IMG/VR virus record: IMGVR_UViG_3300007735_000733
Span: 1 to 42,018 of that record
Length of the DNA: 42,018 nucleotides
Direction: 5' to 3' (one strand)
DNA from: a virus
In this document: piece by piece, positions 30,708-39,160 of the stretch
Layout: each line of letters begins with the position of its first letter
Position numbering within the stretch: the first letter of the stretch is position 1
The notes under the pieces: model-generated
Database searches by the model: none
What the model saw: the letters and a program-made list of their open reading frames with translations, nothing else
Told to the model about the DNA's origin: nothing
Made by a program: the position numbers and the translations under genes

Positions 30708-31130
30708 TTAAAATGTGCTCCATTCAGAATCAGTACGTCGGATCCATACTGGCTCACATTGATCTGGAGTACCCTTTGGTGATGGACACATGAATGCTTT
30801 CCATGGTCCTTTAGCACCAGCACCTGTACGTTTTGTCATCTCACCATGTTTACAAGAACGACCTGATGGTCCAGTACTTGGTGTAAATGTTTGTGTTGGG
30901 CTTGATACTGGTCTAGCACCTAGACCTTTTGCAAGGTTGCCAACTGCCTCTTCAAATGAAGCAGGTGCTCCCTCTACGGATGCTGCCATGGTTGAGATTA
31001 AATTCTCAGCCCCGACATCACCTAATATCTGAGTCAAGTTACCCTTGAACTCATCGGCAGTATCACCAGCGATCACAAATATGCGACCATCTGGCAACTT
31101 ACTACTAACTTGGAAGTTAGCATTAGCCAT
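30708..31130 (-). CDS. Zinc-motif protein, possible ssDNA-binding accessory factor
   Basis: 140 residues, overlapping the nuclease gene by 8 bases. The N-terminal part reads like a small alpha/beta domain (NFQVSSKLPDGRIFVIAGDTADEFKGNLTQIL). The C-terminus (CKHGEMTKRTGAGAKGPWKAFMCPSPK...QCEPVW) has a C-x-H...C...C set seen in actinophage replication proteins next to a Cas4-like exonuclease. Pairing with that nuclease suggests a recombination role. Function inferred. Confidence 0.6.
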   Translation of the reverse strand: MANANFQVSSKLPDGRIFVIAGDTADEFKGNLTQILGDVGAENLISTMAASVEGAPASFEEAVGNLAKGLGARPVSSPTQTFTPSTGPSGRSCKHGEMTKRTGAGAKGPWKAFMCPSPKGTPDQCEPVWIRRTDSEWSTF

Positions 31131-31890
31131 TGTTTTTCTCCTTTTCTGTGTATTTACCGTTCATAAACTTACAGTAGGATAGCACACCACATCGTCCACA
31201 ATTGGACAAATTAGGCAAAAATATTTCAGCCTTGCGTGCTCTATCAAATTCAGAATAAATGTGTTCTACTTCTTGAGTAGCAAGATGCTCCAAACTCCAA
31301 GTAGTCACATGACCAGTGCGTGCATCCCAAAAACCTGCTTTGTCCACTTCAAGGCCATCCATCTTGCGCAAAGCCCACGCATAAGTTGCAAGTTGAAGTG
31401 GGTGTCTTTGAGATGACGCCCCTGTCTTAATGTCTAAAAGGACTATCTTGCCATCGTAATCCGTCATCACTCGGTCAATGGCCATCTTTACAACAGTATC
31501 TACCAAAGGAACCTCATACTGTTTTTCGATGTAGTCCTTATAGACACCCCACCCATTGGAACGAAACTCTATCCAACGTTCTAGCATCCATAAACCTTCT
31601 CCATACCACCAAGACATATCTTCCCTCTTGATGTAATCCCAAGCGAGCATATCTCCGTGTAGTTCTTCATCTTCTTTTACTTGTTGAAACCAAGCATCAT
31701 TCCAAATAGTTTCGGCAAACCCAGGTTTTAGATCGTACATCTCGGTAGCCCTATGGACAGCAGACCCACCTGTAAACCAAACAGCATGTTTCTCAGGTAC
31801 GCCTTGTATTTTTGTTAAGTTGTATTTCCATCCGCACTCTTGATAAGTACCCAGAGCGGAATAGGATATATGTTTAGGTAATTCGTTCAT
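31123..31890 (-). CDS. Cas4/RecB-like PD-(D/E)xK exonuclease with Fe-S Cys
   Basis: 255 residues. YSALGTYQECGWKY (10-23; Cys19) and the late CGRCGVLSYC (about 232-241) give four cysteines as in Cas4/AddB-type iron-sulfur nucleases. AVHRATEMYD holds the early His, and KMAIDRVMTD with IVLLDIKTG and QLATYAWALR are the Asp, Asp-x-Lys and Gln-x3-Tyr motifs. It would resect DNA ends. First gene of the replication operon; no cas1 or CRISPR is nearby, so the role is recombination or replication. Confidence 0.8.
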   Translation of the reverse strand: MNELPKHISYSALGTYQECGWKYNLTKIQGVPEKHAVWFTGGSAVHRATEMYDLKPGFAETIWNDAWFQQVKEDEELHGDMLAWDYIKREDMSWWYGEGLWMLERWIEFRSNGWGVYKDYIEKQYEVPLVDTVVKMAIDRVMTDYDGKIVLLDIKTGASSQRHPLQLATYAWALRKMDGLEVDKAGFWDARTGHVTTWSLEHLATQEVEHIYSEFDRARKAEIFLPNLSNCGRCGVLSYCKFMNGKYTEKEKNNG

Positions 31891-31894
31891 AACA

Positions 31895-31946
31895 GAACCC
31901 TACCACACCCTATTGGCTGACGCCAATCGAACCCTGCCTGAACCCT
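31895..31946. promoter_or_regulatory. Repeat array upstream of the replication operon
   Basis: GAACCCT occurs at 31895-31901, 31929-31935 and 31940-31946, with a variant CACCCT near 31906. Between them is the inverted repeat ATTGGC(31912-31917) - TGAC - GCCAAT (31922-31927). The array lies 5-56 bases before ATG 31890 and looks like an operator or a small iteron set. The copy nearest the ATG may also supply the ribosome site (AGGG on the minus strand). Confidence 0.5.
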
Positions 31947-32041
31947 GAAATTAAGAAATGCCCCCCTACCCCCCATAAAAATTATGGAGAGTCAGGGAGG
32001 CTGGTTAGGCTTTTGCCGTCACCCGTCAATTGAAGTTTCTG

Positions 32042-32062
32042 CCCCACGGTTTCCCGCAGGGG
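32042..32062. other. Hairpin with possible GAAA tetraloop
   Basis: CCCCACGG (32042-32049), TTTC, CCGCAGGGG (32054-32062). On the minus strand this makes an RNA stem closed by a GAAA loop. It lies in the 296-base noncoding stretch 31891-32186, between the lysis genes and the replication operon, after the terminator at 32099. No gene is visible in that stretch. Confidence 0.4.
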
Positions 32063-32098
32063 TAATATATATCAAAATTATAAGTCGTGCAAAACGAC

Positions 32099-32139
32099 AA
32101 AAAGCCCCCTGTCCTAAGGTAATTACCCTAGGTAGGGGG
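32099..32139 (-). terminator. Rho-independent terminator after the lysis genes
   Basis: On the minus strand CCCCCT (139-134, last three digits) pairs with AGGGGG (110-105), with an inner near-palindrome at 32113-32132 (CCTAAGGT/ACCCTAGG), followed by TTTTT (A at 32099-32103). It ends the late transcript about 48 bases after the holin stop. Confidence 0.75.
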
Positions 32140-32186
32140 ACTTCGTGTCTTAAAACGGCCTTTAAAGGCTTATTTGAGGTATGTAA

Positions 32187-32378
32187 TTACTTACTTCCTC
32201 GACCAAATTCTGTTGCTGATGGGTCTAATGCCTTTAGAATAGGCCCTGCAACCGCTGCTACTCCTGCCATCGCAAGGGTCTTTAGGTCAGTTGTACCAGC
32301 AAGGTATAGAGCAAGCACGGCTGCTACTGCAGCACGAGCATAACTTGCAACAATTGCTTTTACTTTTTTTGTATTCAT
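32187..32378 (-). CDS. Holin-like membrane protein, 63 aa
   Basis: I prefer the ATG at 32378 because AAGGA is five bases upstream; the ATG at 32384 is too close to it. Two hydrophobic stretches are visible, AAVAAVLALYLAGTTDL and LAMAGVAAVAGPILKAL, joined by a short turn, with a basic N-terminus (KKVKAIVASYAR). It lies directly after the endolysin and before a terminator. Two TM segments, small size and place fit a holin. Confidence 0.7.
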   Translation of the reverse strand: MNTKKVKAIVASYARAAVAAVLALYLAGTTDLKTLAMAGVAAVAGPILKALDPSATEFGRGSK

Positions 32379-32386
32379 ATCCATCC

Positions 32387-32842
32387 TTAAGGGCGTGCTA
32401 CGCCCATTACTAGGGAGTAGGGGCGTTTCCTAAGATACACACCATCTCCATTTGATTGACTTCCTTTATCGCCACTAGAGGTATTACCCTCAATGACTGT
32501 AAGGAACTTTTTTCCATCGTTACTGGCGCATATCCCAACATGGTCAGGTTGTGCGTCATTATCGAACTGAAAGAATACTACATCACCAGGCTGAGCCTTG
32601 CCAACTGGGACTATTTTACCTTTTTTGGTAAACCACTTAAGACCTGCATCACAAGACGCAAAACCTTTTTTAGTCTGGGCTGCCACCTTTGATACTATCC
32701 CTGCCTGATCGAAACACCAAGATACGAACATAGCACACCAAGGGTTATTATTTAATCCGTACCACTTGCCGTACATACTGTCATTATTCTTGCCTACCTC
32801 GGTATATCCAATTTGAGATTTGGCTATATCAACTACTGTCAT
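32387..32842 (-). CDS. CHAP-domain endolysin
   Basis: I place the start at ATG 32842, overlapping the upstream stop (ATGA); an ATG at 32854 would add four residues. Product 151 aa. Cys36 in NNPWCAMFVSWCFDQAG is the CHAP nucleophile, His101 in QPDHVGICAS the general base, and VIEGNTS carries the third residue. There is no separate wall-binding domain and no signal peptide. It would cut peptidoglycan peptide bonds (amidase or endopeptidase) at lysis after holin action. Confidence 0.85.
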   Translation of the reverse strand: MTVVDIAKSQIGYTEVGKNNDSMYGKWYGLNNNPWCAMFVSWCFDQAGIVSKVAAQTKKGFASCDAGLKWFTKKGKIVPVGKAQPGDVVFFQFDNDAQPDHVGICASNDGKKFLTVIEGNTSSGDKGSQSNGDGVYLRKRPYSLVMGVARP

Positions 32843-32970
32843 ATTGACCACCATCCATTGAAGCCAGAATCAGGATTATCCTGCAACCACTTCTCTCTTA
32901 GTTCATTCTGTTTAGGCCAGCATATATCATGTGGCTCACAGCCACAATTCTGGCAGTTATTGTCTTCCAT
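32839..32970 (-). CDS. Tiny Cys-rich protein of the lysis cassette, 43 aa
   Basis: ATG at 32970, inside the end of the 67-aa gene (14-base overlap); TGA overlaps the endolysin ATG. The start CQNCGCEPHDIC has four Cys and one His, a likely metal knuckle, and the C-terminus has FNGWWS. Short and coupled on both sides. Function unknown. Confidence 0.55.
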   Translation of the reverse strand: MEDNNCQNCGCEPHDICWPKQNELREKWLQDNPDSGFNGWWSI

Positions 32971-33160
32971 TTTGAATCAAAATCTGGTAGAGGGTATCTA
33001 CCTTTTCCTCGAGTCTGCCAACTTGGTCACGAAGACTTGAGCCCCCATTGGGGCGAAGTTCAGATAGGTAGTGTTTAACTAAGTGTCTTACACCTATTGC
33101 TAAAGAACCTAACAATGTGCTTATTGCTACTGCGAATGCTGCCCAATCTTGCGCAGACAT
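32957..33160 (-). CDS. Single-TM lysis or holin-like protein, 67 aa
   Basis: TAATG overlap with the nozzle-like gene. One TM helix (WAAFAVAISTLLGSLAIGV) is followed by a basic loop (RHLVKHYLSELRPNGG) and a predicted coiled coil (LRDQVGRLEEKVDTLYQIL). This layout is common for second holin or antiholin-like proteins of actinophages. It stands one gene before the endolysin. Confidence 0.6.
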   Translation of the reverse strand: MSAQDWAAFAVAISTLLGSLAIGVRHLVKHYLSELRPNGGSSLRDQVGRLEEKVDTLYQILIQNGRQ

Positions 33161-35370
33161 TATAAGACCGTTCTAACTGTGATAGTTAATAGACCACCAA
33201 ATCCATCATAGCGAGCACTAGGTGGTGTCTTACGAACAAATGATACTTTCTCAACCAAGGCTTGGACCCTTTCTCCAGTAGTAAAGTCTTGAACATTAAT
33301 AATATCACCAGCGGCTTCTATATCTTCTAACTTTTGGATACGCTCCCAAGCACGGCCTTCATATCCAGCCAGTACATTGTATCTATCGGTTTCCACGTCG
33401 TAACACCAAACAGGGAACTGAATCAACCGTTGGCGTTTAGTTGCTGGAAGAGATTTTGCCTGAAAGCCCTTGAAAGTTGGGCCAAGACTGGTATTGCTTG
33501 CGCTACGTGAGAGCGTAAATTTATATGATATAAACTCCTGTGGTCCTTCTGGACTGTTTGTAGCAGCCTCAGGGGTACCAATAGAAGCGTTGTAGGTAAT
33601 GATTGAGTAGGTATTATTGTTTGAATCTACAGTTGCTATATCCATAGCACCATTAGTAAATATACCACGACCACGAATAAACTTATAGTTCTTAGGTTCT
33701 AGTGTTCCATAACGAATAGCACCTGTAGTTAGGTAGCCACTAGATATTTTAGTGTTAGGTAACTCTCTGTATACATGCCCATTAGTAGTTTTATAGGCTG
33801 TGCAAAAGGCTAAGTTATTGCTAGTACCAAAGAAAGCCACACCAGTAGTTTGGTGTTCTGTTGTTTGGGAATATTGCAAGTCGTTAGCATAAGCAAATCT
33901 CAAGGATTCACCCTCTACTGAGGTGCTCAAGTCAATACGAATAAGACCAGCATCTAGTGAACCAATACCTGTAGCACACCATACGAAACGATCACGAGCA
34001 GCAAAGTCATAACAAGGTTGTGATGTCTCAACAATAAGTGGGCCATAAGATATAGAACCATCTTGGTCATTTACAATACCAACACGGACACCCTTATTGG
34101 TGCCGATTAGCATATATCCTAGGTAGTAGTAAATGTCATAAACAATTTCACCAGGAGGGAACTCAGCAGATACAATTGCTGAAGTCAATGTTGGCATAGA
34201 GCCAGATGTATTACTTAGGGTATATTTTTGAATAGTTGAAAGTATGCCATTATGTCCAGCAGTATAGATAGCAGGACCCGAAGCGGTAATACCTGTATAA
34301 ACATAAGTAGTTACAGGATTTGTATAAAGAGCGGTAGGTAAAGAAGTAGCATTAGGAGCCAACTCATAAATCTTGTTATCAATACACATAACGATGCGGT
34401 CTTTTACATACTCTAATAGAGCATCTGTTACTGTGGTTCCTGTAACGTAGAACATAGTGCTTACATCAGAGGTGTCAGCAGCATGTCCAGTTAAAGGCTT
34501 CTTGTACATATGCAACTTTGTTGCACCACCTTGAACTGAGTTAGTTACCCAATAAGCGAATGTACCATCATCGCAAATACCATATACAGGTTCTGCTGAA
34601 CCAGAGTTGTAATCAATAAAATGTGTTATAGTACTTGTAACATTTCCTACTGGAGATACCGCTGCAGATGTTACGTTAGAAGCAGTTTTAGCATAGGTAA
34701 ATGTTGTGGTTGTGGGTACTGTAGTAATAGTATAAGTACCGTTAAACGTTGCATCTACACCAGTAACTACTATTTCCATACCTATTGAAAGTCCATGGGC
34801 AGCAGAAGTAGTTAATGTAGCCACGTTAGAGGTTAAGGCTTTATTACTGACAGAGGCTGTTATAGGTTGATAAACCTTATCTACATCATATCCATCGTGA
34901 AGTAATACAGCATCTCTGTTACTATATCTAATAGAACGAACATGTTGACTAGGTTTGCCATTTGCCTGTAGAGCAGTAGTTACTTCATGATTCTGATAGA
35001 CATCATTTAATAAAGTTACCTGCCCCTTTGTCCAAACATCTAAACCTTGCGAGTCGGCAAATCTATAGTTAGTAGATTCTCCTGAGGTTGGGTCATAAAA
35101 CTTAATACCAGTACCACCATGAAATGATGATTGAGAACGAATCCACCAACCAGTTAGAGATTGCTCTCCTGGTTCTTTGGAGTTGTCAAACTGATCTTTG
35201 CGATAAGGCGCAGTTTCTCTTTGATACGGATTAACATCCGTAGGTGCCAAGATGAAAGGTTCTCCACCAATAGCAACATCATAGTCTTCTGCGTTATTTA
35301 TCCAAAAACCAGCAATACCAGGGTTACCAACATTGAGGGGTAACGATTCGGTAATATCCTTGCCAGCCAC
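33160..35370 (-). CDS. Putative tail nozzle / tail tubular protein, 736 aa
   Basis: ATG at 35370. An N-terminal motif (GWWIRSQSSFHGGTGIKFYDP, about 74-94) is followed by a long all-beta region with repeated strand patterns and WxTNS/GTNKGVRVG segments typical of a beta-propeller, plus an Ig-like insertion near 170-240 (VATLTTSAAHGLSIGMEIVV...TYTITTVPTTTTFTYAK). Its size and all-beta nature match short-tail nozzle proteins (T7 gp12 has 794 residues). It lies between fibre and lysis genes. A receptor-binding or baseplate protein is the alternative. Confidence 0.55.
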   Translation of the reverse strand: MAGKDITESLPLNVGNPGIAGFWINNAEDYDVAIGGEPFILAPTDVNPYQRETAPYRKDQFDNSKEPGEQSLTGWWIRSQSSFHGGTGIKFYDPTSGESTNYRFADSQGLDVWTKGQVTLLNDVYQNHEVTTALQANGKPSQHVRSIRYSNRDAVLLHDGYDVDKVYQPITASVSNKALTSNVATLTTSAAHGLSIGMEIVVTGVDATFNGTYTITTVPTTTTFTYAKTASNVTSAAVSPVGNVTSTITHFIDYNSGSAEPVYGICDDGTFAYWVTNSVQGGATKLHMYKKPLTGHAADTSDVSTMFYVTGTTVTDALLEYVKDRIVMCIDNKIYELAPNATSLPTALYTNPVTTYVYTGITASGPAIYTAGHNGILSTIQKYTLSNTSGSMPTLTSAIVSAEFPPGEIVYDIYYYLGYMLIGTNKGVRVGIVNDQDGSISYGPLIVETSQPCYDFAARDRFVWCATGIGSLDAGLIRIDLSTSVEGESLRFAYANDLQYSQTTEHQTTGVAFFGTSNNLAFCTAYKTTNGHVYRELPNTKISSGYLTTGAIRYGTLEPKNYKFIRGRGIFTNGAMDIATVDSNNNTYSIITYNASIGTPEAATNSPEGPQEFISYKFTLSRSASNTSLGPTFKGFQAKSLPATKRQRLIQFPVWCYDVETDRYNVLAGYEGRAWERIQKLEDIEAAGDIINVQDFTTGERVQALVEKVSFVRKTPPSARYDGFGGLLTITVRTVL

Positions 35371-35399
35371 AGTGCTCCTTTAAATAGTTACGGGTATTA

Positions 35400-35594
35400 C
35401 TACTCTGCTGGTACTTCTTCTACTGCAGGTGTCTCTTCTACAACAGGTGCTTCAAGTGCTGCTGCCTCTTTAGCAGCCTGCTCTGCAGCATACGCTGCTG
35501 CTGCCGCTTCACGCTCTGCTATCTCTGCTGCTGATAGTGGAACATAAGATGTAGTCTTTTTCTCACAATCATAAATAACTTTCATATTACTCAT
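35400..35594 (-). CDS. Small Ala/Glu-rich protein, 64 aa
   Basis: ATG 35594 overlaps the preceding stop by eight bases (ATGAGTAA) with GGGAGG upstream. After MSNMKVIYDCEKKTTSYVPL the protein is an alanine/glutamate helix (AAEIAEREAAAAAYAAEQAA) and an acidic Pro-rich end (VEETPAVEEVPAE). A fibre-assembly or minor structural role is possible from position. Confidence 0.6.
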   Translation of the reverse strand: MSNMKVIYDCEKKTTSYVPLSAAEIAEREAAAAAYAAEQAAKEAAALEAPVVEETPAVEEVPAE

Positions 35595-35931
35595 TTACGA
35601 TAGCCTCCCAATCCTTCTTGTCCTCATTCCACTTGTACATAACGCCATCTGTTGGGTATGCAACTGGTGCTTCCCATCGGCAGGTATCCTCATTAAGCAA
35701 CCAAGAGTCATAAGGCTTTGGCGCTATAAAGGCATCTCTTACTGAATCGTAAGTAAATCCAATTCCTGCATAATTCTTTCTTATGCGGTTGTTGTATGAG
35801 GTCTGAATCCAAGTACCACCAAGACCTAAATCATTGGCTAGGTAATCCTGTCCTCTATCCTCTGCGTTATCAGGTACAACTAATACCTGAGTAACGATAT
35901 TGTTTTCATCTATCTGTGCGAAATGTGCCAT
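35587..35931 (-). CDS. Fibre-associated conserved phage protein, 114 aa
   Basis: The second of two adjacent ATGs (35931) is better spaced from AAGGAG. AHFAQIDENNIVTQVLVV..., TWIQTSYNNRIRKNYAGIGFTYDSVRDAFIAPKPYDSW and WEAPVAYPTDGVMYKWNED are a pattern I know well from small proteins near tail-fibre genes in marine and freshwater phages. Its function is not established; virion protein or fibre chaperone are both possible. Confidence 0.7.
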   Translation of the reverse strand: MAHFAQIDENNIVTQVLVVPDNAEDRGQDYLANDLGLGGTWIQTSYNNRIRKNYAGIGFTYDSVRDAFIAPKPYDSWLLNEDTCRWEAPVAYPTDGVMYKWNEDKKDWEAIVNE

Positions 35932-35940
35932 CATTCTCCT

Positions 35941-37323
35941 TTATATCGCATATCTTATAATTACTAAACCAGAACCGCCATTGCCACCTTTTTTACTACT
36001 ATTACCAGATGAACCGCCACCACCGCCACCTGTATTTACAATTGCTGGACTACCATCTGCGACAGGATTTGCACCAGCACCACCTCCGCCTAAGCCACCT
36101 GCAAGACCAGAACCAGAACCTCCACCACCACCTGCGTAGTAAGTATTTACACCAGTTTGAGTTGCATTAGCAAAAGCAGATATAGCAACACCAATACCAC
36201 CAGCACCGCCAACATTGTAAACAGCAGCACCGCCAACTGCACCAGCACCACCTCCGCCAGCACCGCCATTACCTATTTGGGAACCACCACCAAATCCTGT
36301 GTAATTTCCGCCAGCGTAACCTTGGTTTGCTGTACCAGTACCACCTGTTGTATTACTACTACTTCTTGAACTTGCTCCGCCTCCTGAACCACCATTACCA
36401 CCATTAGTACCAGGATTACCAGCACCTGCTCCAGAACCACCGCCAGTAGATGTGATTGTTGAAAATACTGAATTAGAGCCTGCTGAACCACTAGCACCAT
36501 CACTTTGTGCGCCTTGACCACCAGCGCCAACTGTTACTGTGTAGCCAGTATTAGCAGTAAGTGATAAGGCAGATTCTAAACTTCCTCCGCCACCAGTAGC
36601 ACCAACAGTTGAACGAAGTCCTCCAGCACCGCCTCCACCGCCTCCGTAATCAAGGCTATTTCCTGCACCACCTCCACCACCACCAGCAATAACTAGATAA
36701 TCAACAGTAATGTTTTGAGTCGGAGTAAATGTGCCTGAGTATGGGAACATATGGTAGTTGTAGGTACCATCAGAGGATACGATTCCACCAGTAGCTTTAG
36801 TTGTGCTAGTTATATTTGAGATGCCATATAGATAGGCAGTTGAATATTCAGCAAAATTACCCGCATTTGGTACTAATTTAATAGAGGATATAGCCGCACT
36901 ATTTGACCAAAGTCCAGCTACTAATTGTTGTAACGAAGTCGTAGCATTGGTTTCTGTTACAGCATCAATAGATACACTTTTGTTATTACTACTTGTATAA
37001 TTTGGAATATAAACTTCCCCATTAGCAAAACTTGAAGCAGTAAAACTAGAATCGTTTACCATTGAATTTGAAAATATTGCATTAGAAATAACATTGTTAT
37101 CCGATGTTGGAGTACCACTTCCAATACCATAAATTGATCTCATTGTATATCCACTAGTACTATTATTAAAACTTATTTGAATTCCTGTTGAACCTCCTGT
37201 TGAGCGAAGGGAGGTAACTAATTTCAAATCAGTGTAGGTAGCAGGGATAGAGGTAAAATCAAAATTAGCAACACCGCCAGACCCTGCGGTCTTAGCCTCA
37301 ATTAATGTCATATTTGTACTCAT
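35941..37323 (-). CDS. Glycine-rich tail-fibre tip / adhesin, 460 aa
   Basis: ATG at 37323 with AAGGGAGAA upstream. Residues 1-180 form a beta domain (ANFDFTSIPATYTDLKLVTSLRST ... AYLYGISN), shared with the next two genes. Then comes a linker (TYNYHMFPYSGTFTPTQNITVDYLVIAGGGGGG) and about 250 residues dominated by Gly with GGxGG repeats, ending GGSGLVIIRYAI. Such ends form polyglycine-II sandwich domains known from phage adhesins such as S16 gp38, with variable loops that bind receptors. It probably sets host range. Confidence 0.75.
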   Translation of the reverse strand: MSTNMTLIEAKTAGSGGVANFDFTSIPATYTDLKLVTSLRSTGGSTGIQISFNNSTSGYTMRSIYGIGSGTPTSDNNVISNAIFSNSMVNDSSFTASSFANGEVYIPNYTSSNNKSVSIDAVTETNATTSLQQLVAGLWSNSAAISSIKLVPNAGNFAEYSTAYLYGISNITSTTKATGGIVSSDGTYNYHMFPYSGTFTPTQNITVDYLVIAGGGGGGAGNSLDYGGGGGGAGGLRSTVGATGGGGSLESALSLTANTGYTVTVGAGGQGAQSDGASGSAGSNSVFSTITSTGGGSGAGAGNPGTNGGNGGSGGGASSRSSSNTTGGTGTANQGYAGGNYTGFGGGSQIGNGGAGGGGAGAVGGAAVYNVGGAGGIGVAISAFANATQTGVNTYYAGGGGGSGSGLAGGLGGGGAGANPVADGSPAIVNTGGGGGGSSGNSSKKGGNGGSGLVIIRYAI

Positions 37324-37336
37324 TAGTTATTCTCCC

Positions 37337-38632
37337 TTATGCCAAATATCTGATTATGACGATACCACTACCGCCTGATGCGCCAGTTGTGCTTCCACCA
37401 CCACCTGCACCGCCACCAGTATTTACTGTTCCATTATTTCCACTTGAAGTAGATGCTGTTGCAACTCCATTTCCTCCACCACCTGCACCACCAGTTCCAG
37501 GAGTAACAAATGCACTATTGTAACTAGAGCCTCCGCCACCACCAGCATAAGTGACAGAAGTACCACTTATTGAATTTGCAGTTCCAGCACCACCATTACC
37601 TGCCGCACCTGAACTTCCATTACCACCTGTGGCATTAGCACCACCGCCACCGCCAGCAGGACTATTGCTAGACCTACTACCAGCACCACCATTATTTCCT
37701 TCAGATGGAGAATAAGAACCTGCATTACCTGAGCCACCAGAAAGTGCTGGAGTTCCAACACCAGTCCACATTCCACCGCCACCGCCTGAACCACCATTAG
37801 AACCATTGGCATCACTTCCACCACCAGCACCGCCACCTGTTGATGTGATAGTTGCAAATACAGAGTTAGAACCATTAGTACCAGTATTTGCACCGCCAGC
37901 ACCAACAACTACTGGATATGTTTTAGCAGTCAAAGATAAGGTTGAACCACCAATAGATGTACGATAACCGCCACCACCGCCACCACCGCTATTTGTCGGC
38001 GTTCCGCCACCTCCTGCGACTACTAAGTAATCAACAGTTAGTGCTTGGCTTGGAATAAAGGCACCGCTTGATGTGAAGGTGTGGTAAACATAAGTACCAT
38101 CAGTGGTAACAATATTTCCACCTTGAGCCTTCTGAGCTTTATCTCCTACTTGGATTCCGTAGAGTGAGAAGGTTGAGCCTGTATCAAATGAACCTGTATT
38201 GGCTCTAATTTCAATTATATTGATGGCACTAGTTGAACGCCATAATCCAACATTTGCAAAAGTTTCAACCGCAGTTGAATTACCTCTACCTAAAACTGTT
38301 TTGTTTGTGGTGGCGTTGGAATAATTTTGAAATTGAATAATATAATTAGACCAACCACTAGGAATAGCGTTCCAATAATAATTCAATTCTGTAATGTTTG
38401 ATTCTCGCCCTGAACTAGCACTTGTTCCATTACCAACTAAAATTGTATATGAATAATTTGAGCCAGTATCTACTGAACCATTACCTACACGCACTTTTAC
38501 TCTAGCACTTGAAGTAGAAATTAAATTAGCCACTAAAATTAAATCGGTATAGCCCTGTGGAATACTGGAGAAGGTAACTGATGCTGCTGCGCTACCTAGT
38601 GTCTGACTAGCAATCGGTTCGTATGTACTCAT
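37337..38632 (-). CDS. Glycine-rich tail-fibre tip / adhesin, paralogue, 431 aa
   Basis: ATG at 38632 with AAGGGAGC upstream. Same architecture as the next gene downstream: N-terminal beta domain (ASVTFSSIPQGYTDLILVANLIS ... FSLYGIQ), linker (HTFTSSGAFIPSQALTVDYLVVAGGGG) and a Gly-rich C-terminus ending GGSGIVIIRYLA. The loops between Gly runs differ strongly from the 460-aa protein (for example MWTGVGTPALSG), so the two may bind different receptors. A clear duplication. Confidence 0.75.
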   Translation of the reverse strand: MSTYEPIASQTLGSAAASVTFSSIPQGYTDLILVANLISTSSARVKVRVGNGSVDTGSNYSYTILVGNGTSASSGRESNITELNYYWNAIPSGWSNYIIQFQNYSNATTNKTVLGRGNSTAVETFANVGLWRSTSAINIIEIRANTGSFDTGSTFSLYGIQVGDKAQKAQGGNIVTTDGTYVYHTFTSSGAFIPSQALTVDYLVVAGGGGTPTNSGGGGGGGYRTSIGGSTLSLTAKTYPVVVGAGGANTGTNGSNSVFATITSTGGGAGGGSDANGSNGGSGGGGGMWTGVGTPALSGGSGNAGSYSPSEGNNGGAGSRSSNSPAGGGGGANATGGNGSSGAAGNGGAGTANSISGTSVTYAGGGGGSSYNSAFVTPGTGGAGGGGNGVATASTSSGNNGTVNTGGGAGGGGSTTGASGGSGIVIIRYLA

Positions 38633-39160
38633 TTATGCTCCCTTAATTCCGTATAAGGCAAAACTGCTGTATTGTGCAAATAACCCTGAATCAGGATAAA
38701 GTGTAATTGTATTTACTGCTGTTGAAGATAAATTGTACAGTCCTGAATTAATTGTTAATTGACCTGAACCATTATTATCATATCCTGCCAAATTTCTAAT
38801 GGTAATTAATTTGTTAATATTTGTGTAATCTAAAATGTCTGTAATTACACTTCCAAATTGTGAAGATGTTGCATTAGCAATGAAATTAGTTGCAGAAACG
38901 CCTGACGCAGTACTAGCACCATCTGCATATAAATAATGATTTTTTATGGCATTAGTTGAATTAAGTGTTATATTGACATTTGTGCTTTTAAATAATGTTC
39001 GTATTTGAAGATGTTTGTAGGTTGAAGGTATAGAACTAAATGTAACTGATGCCGCACCAGCAGAACCAACACTCACCATACCAAGTGGGAACATAGCACC
39101 AGTGTCTGGTGCTGCTAGACGGCCTGTAATTTGAGAAGCGGTAATTCCTAAAATTGGCAT
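38633..39160 (-). CDS. Fibre protein with jelly-roll-like domain, 175 aa
   Basis: I take ATG 39160, which overlaps the upstream stop (TAATG), rather than an upstream start. After MPILGITASQITGRLA and a short linker it has the same beta domain as the two adhesins (ASVTFSSIPSTYKHLQIRTLFKST ... FALYGIKGA), without the Gly-rich end. A shortened paralogue or a fibre connector. Confidence 0.65.
   Translation of the reverse strand: MPILGITASQITGRLAAPDTGAMFPLGMVSVGSAGAASVTFSSIPSTYKHLQIRTLFKSTNVNITLNSTNAIKNHYLYADGASTASGVSATNFIANATSSQFGSVITDILDYTNINKLITIRNLAGYDNNGSGQLTINSGLYNLSSTAVNTITLYPDSGLFAQYSSFALYGIKGA

Noticed and set aside
31123-31890. Cas4-like nuclease as part of a CRISPR adaptation module
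   Set aside because: No repeats of CRISPR type and no cas1 or cas2 in the window; the context is a phage replication operon.
32000-32040. TTGACG at about 32025 on the minus strand as promoter of the replication operon
   Set aside because: No -10 box follows at a usable distance of 16-19 bases.
35941-38632. Alternative minus-strand frames rich in Val/Leu/Gln inside the Gly-rich adhesins
   Set aside because: They are frame-shifted readings of Gly codons (GGT, GGA) and overlap completely with better supported genes.
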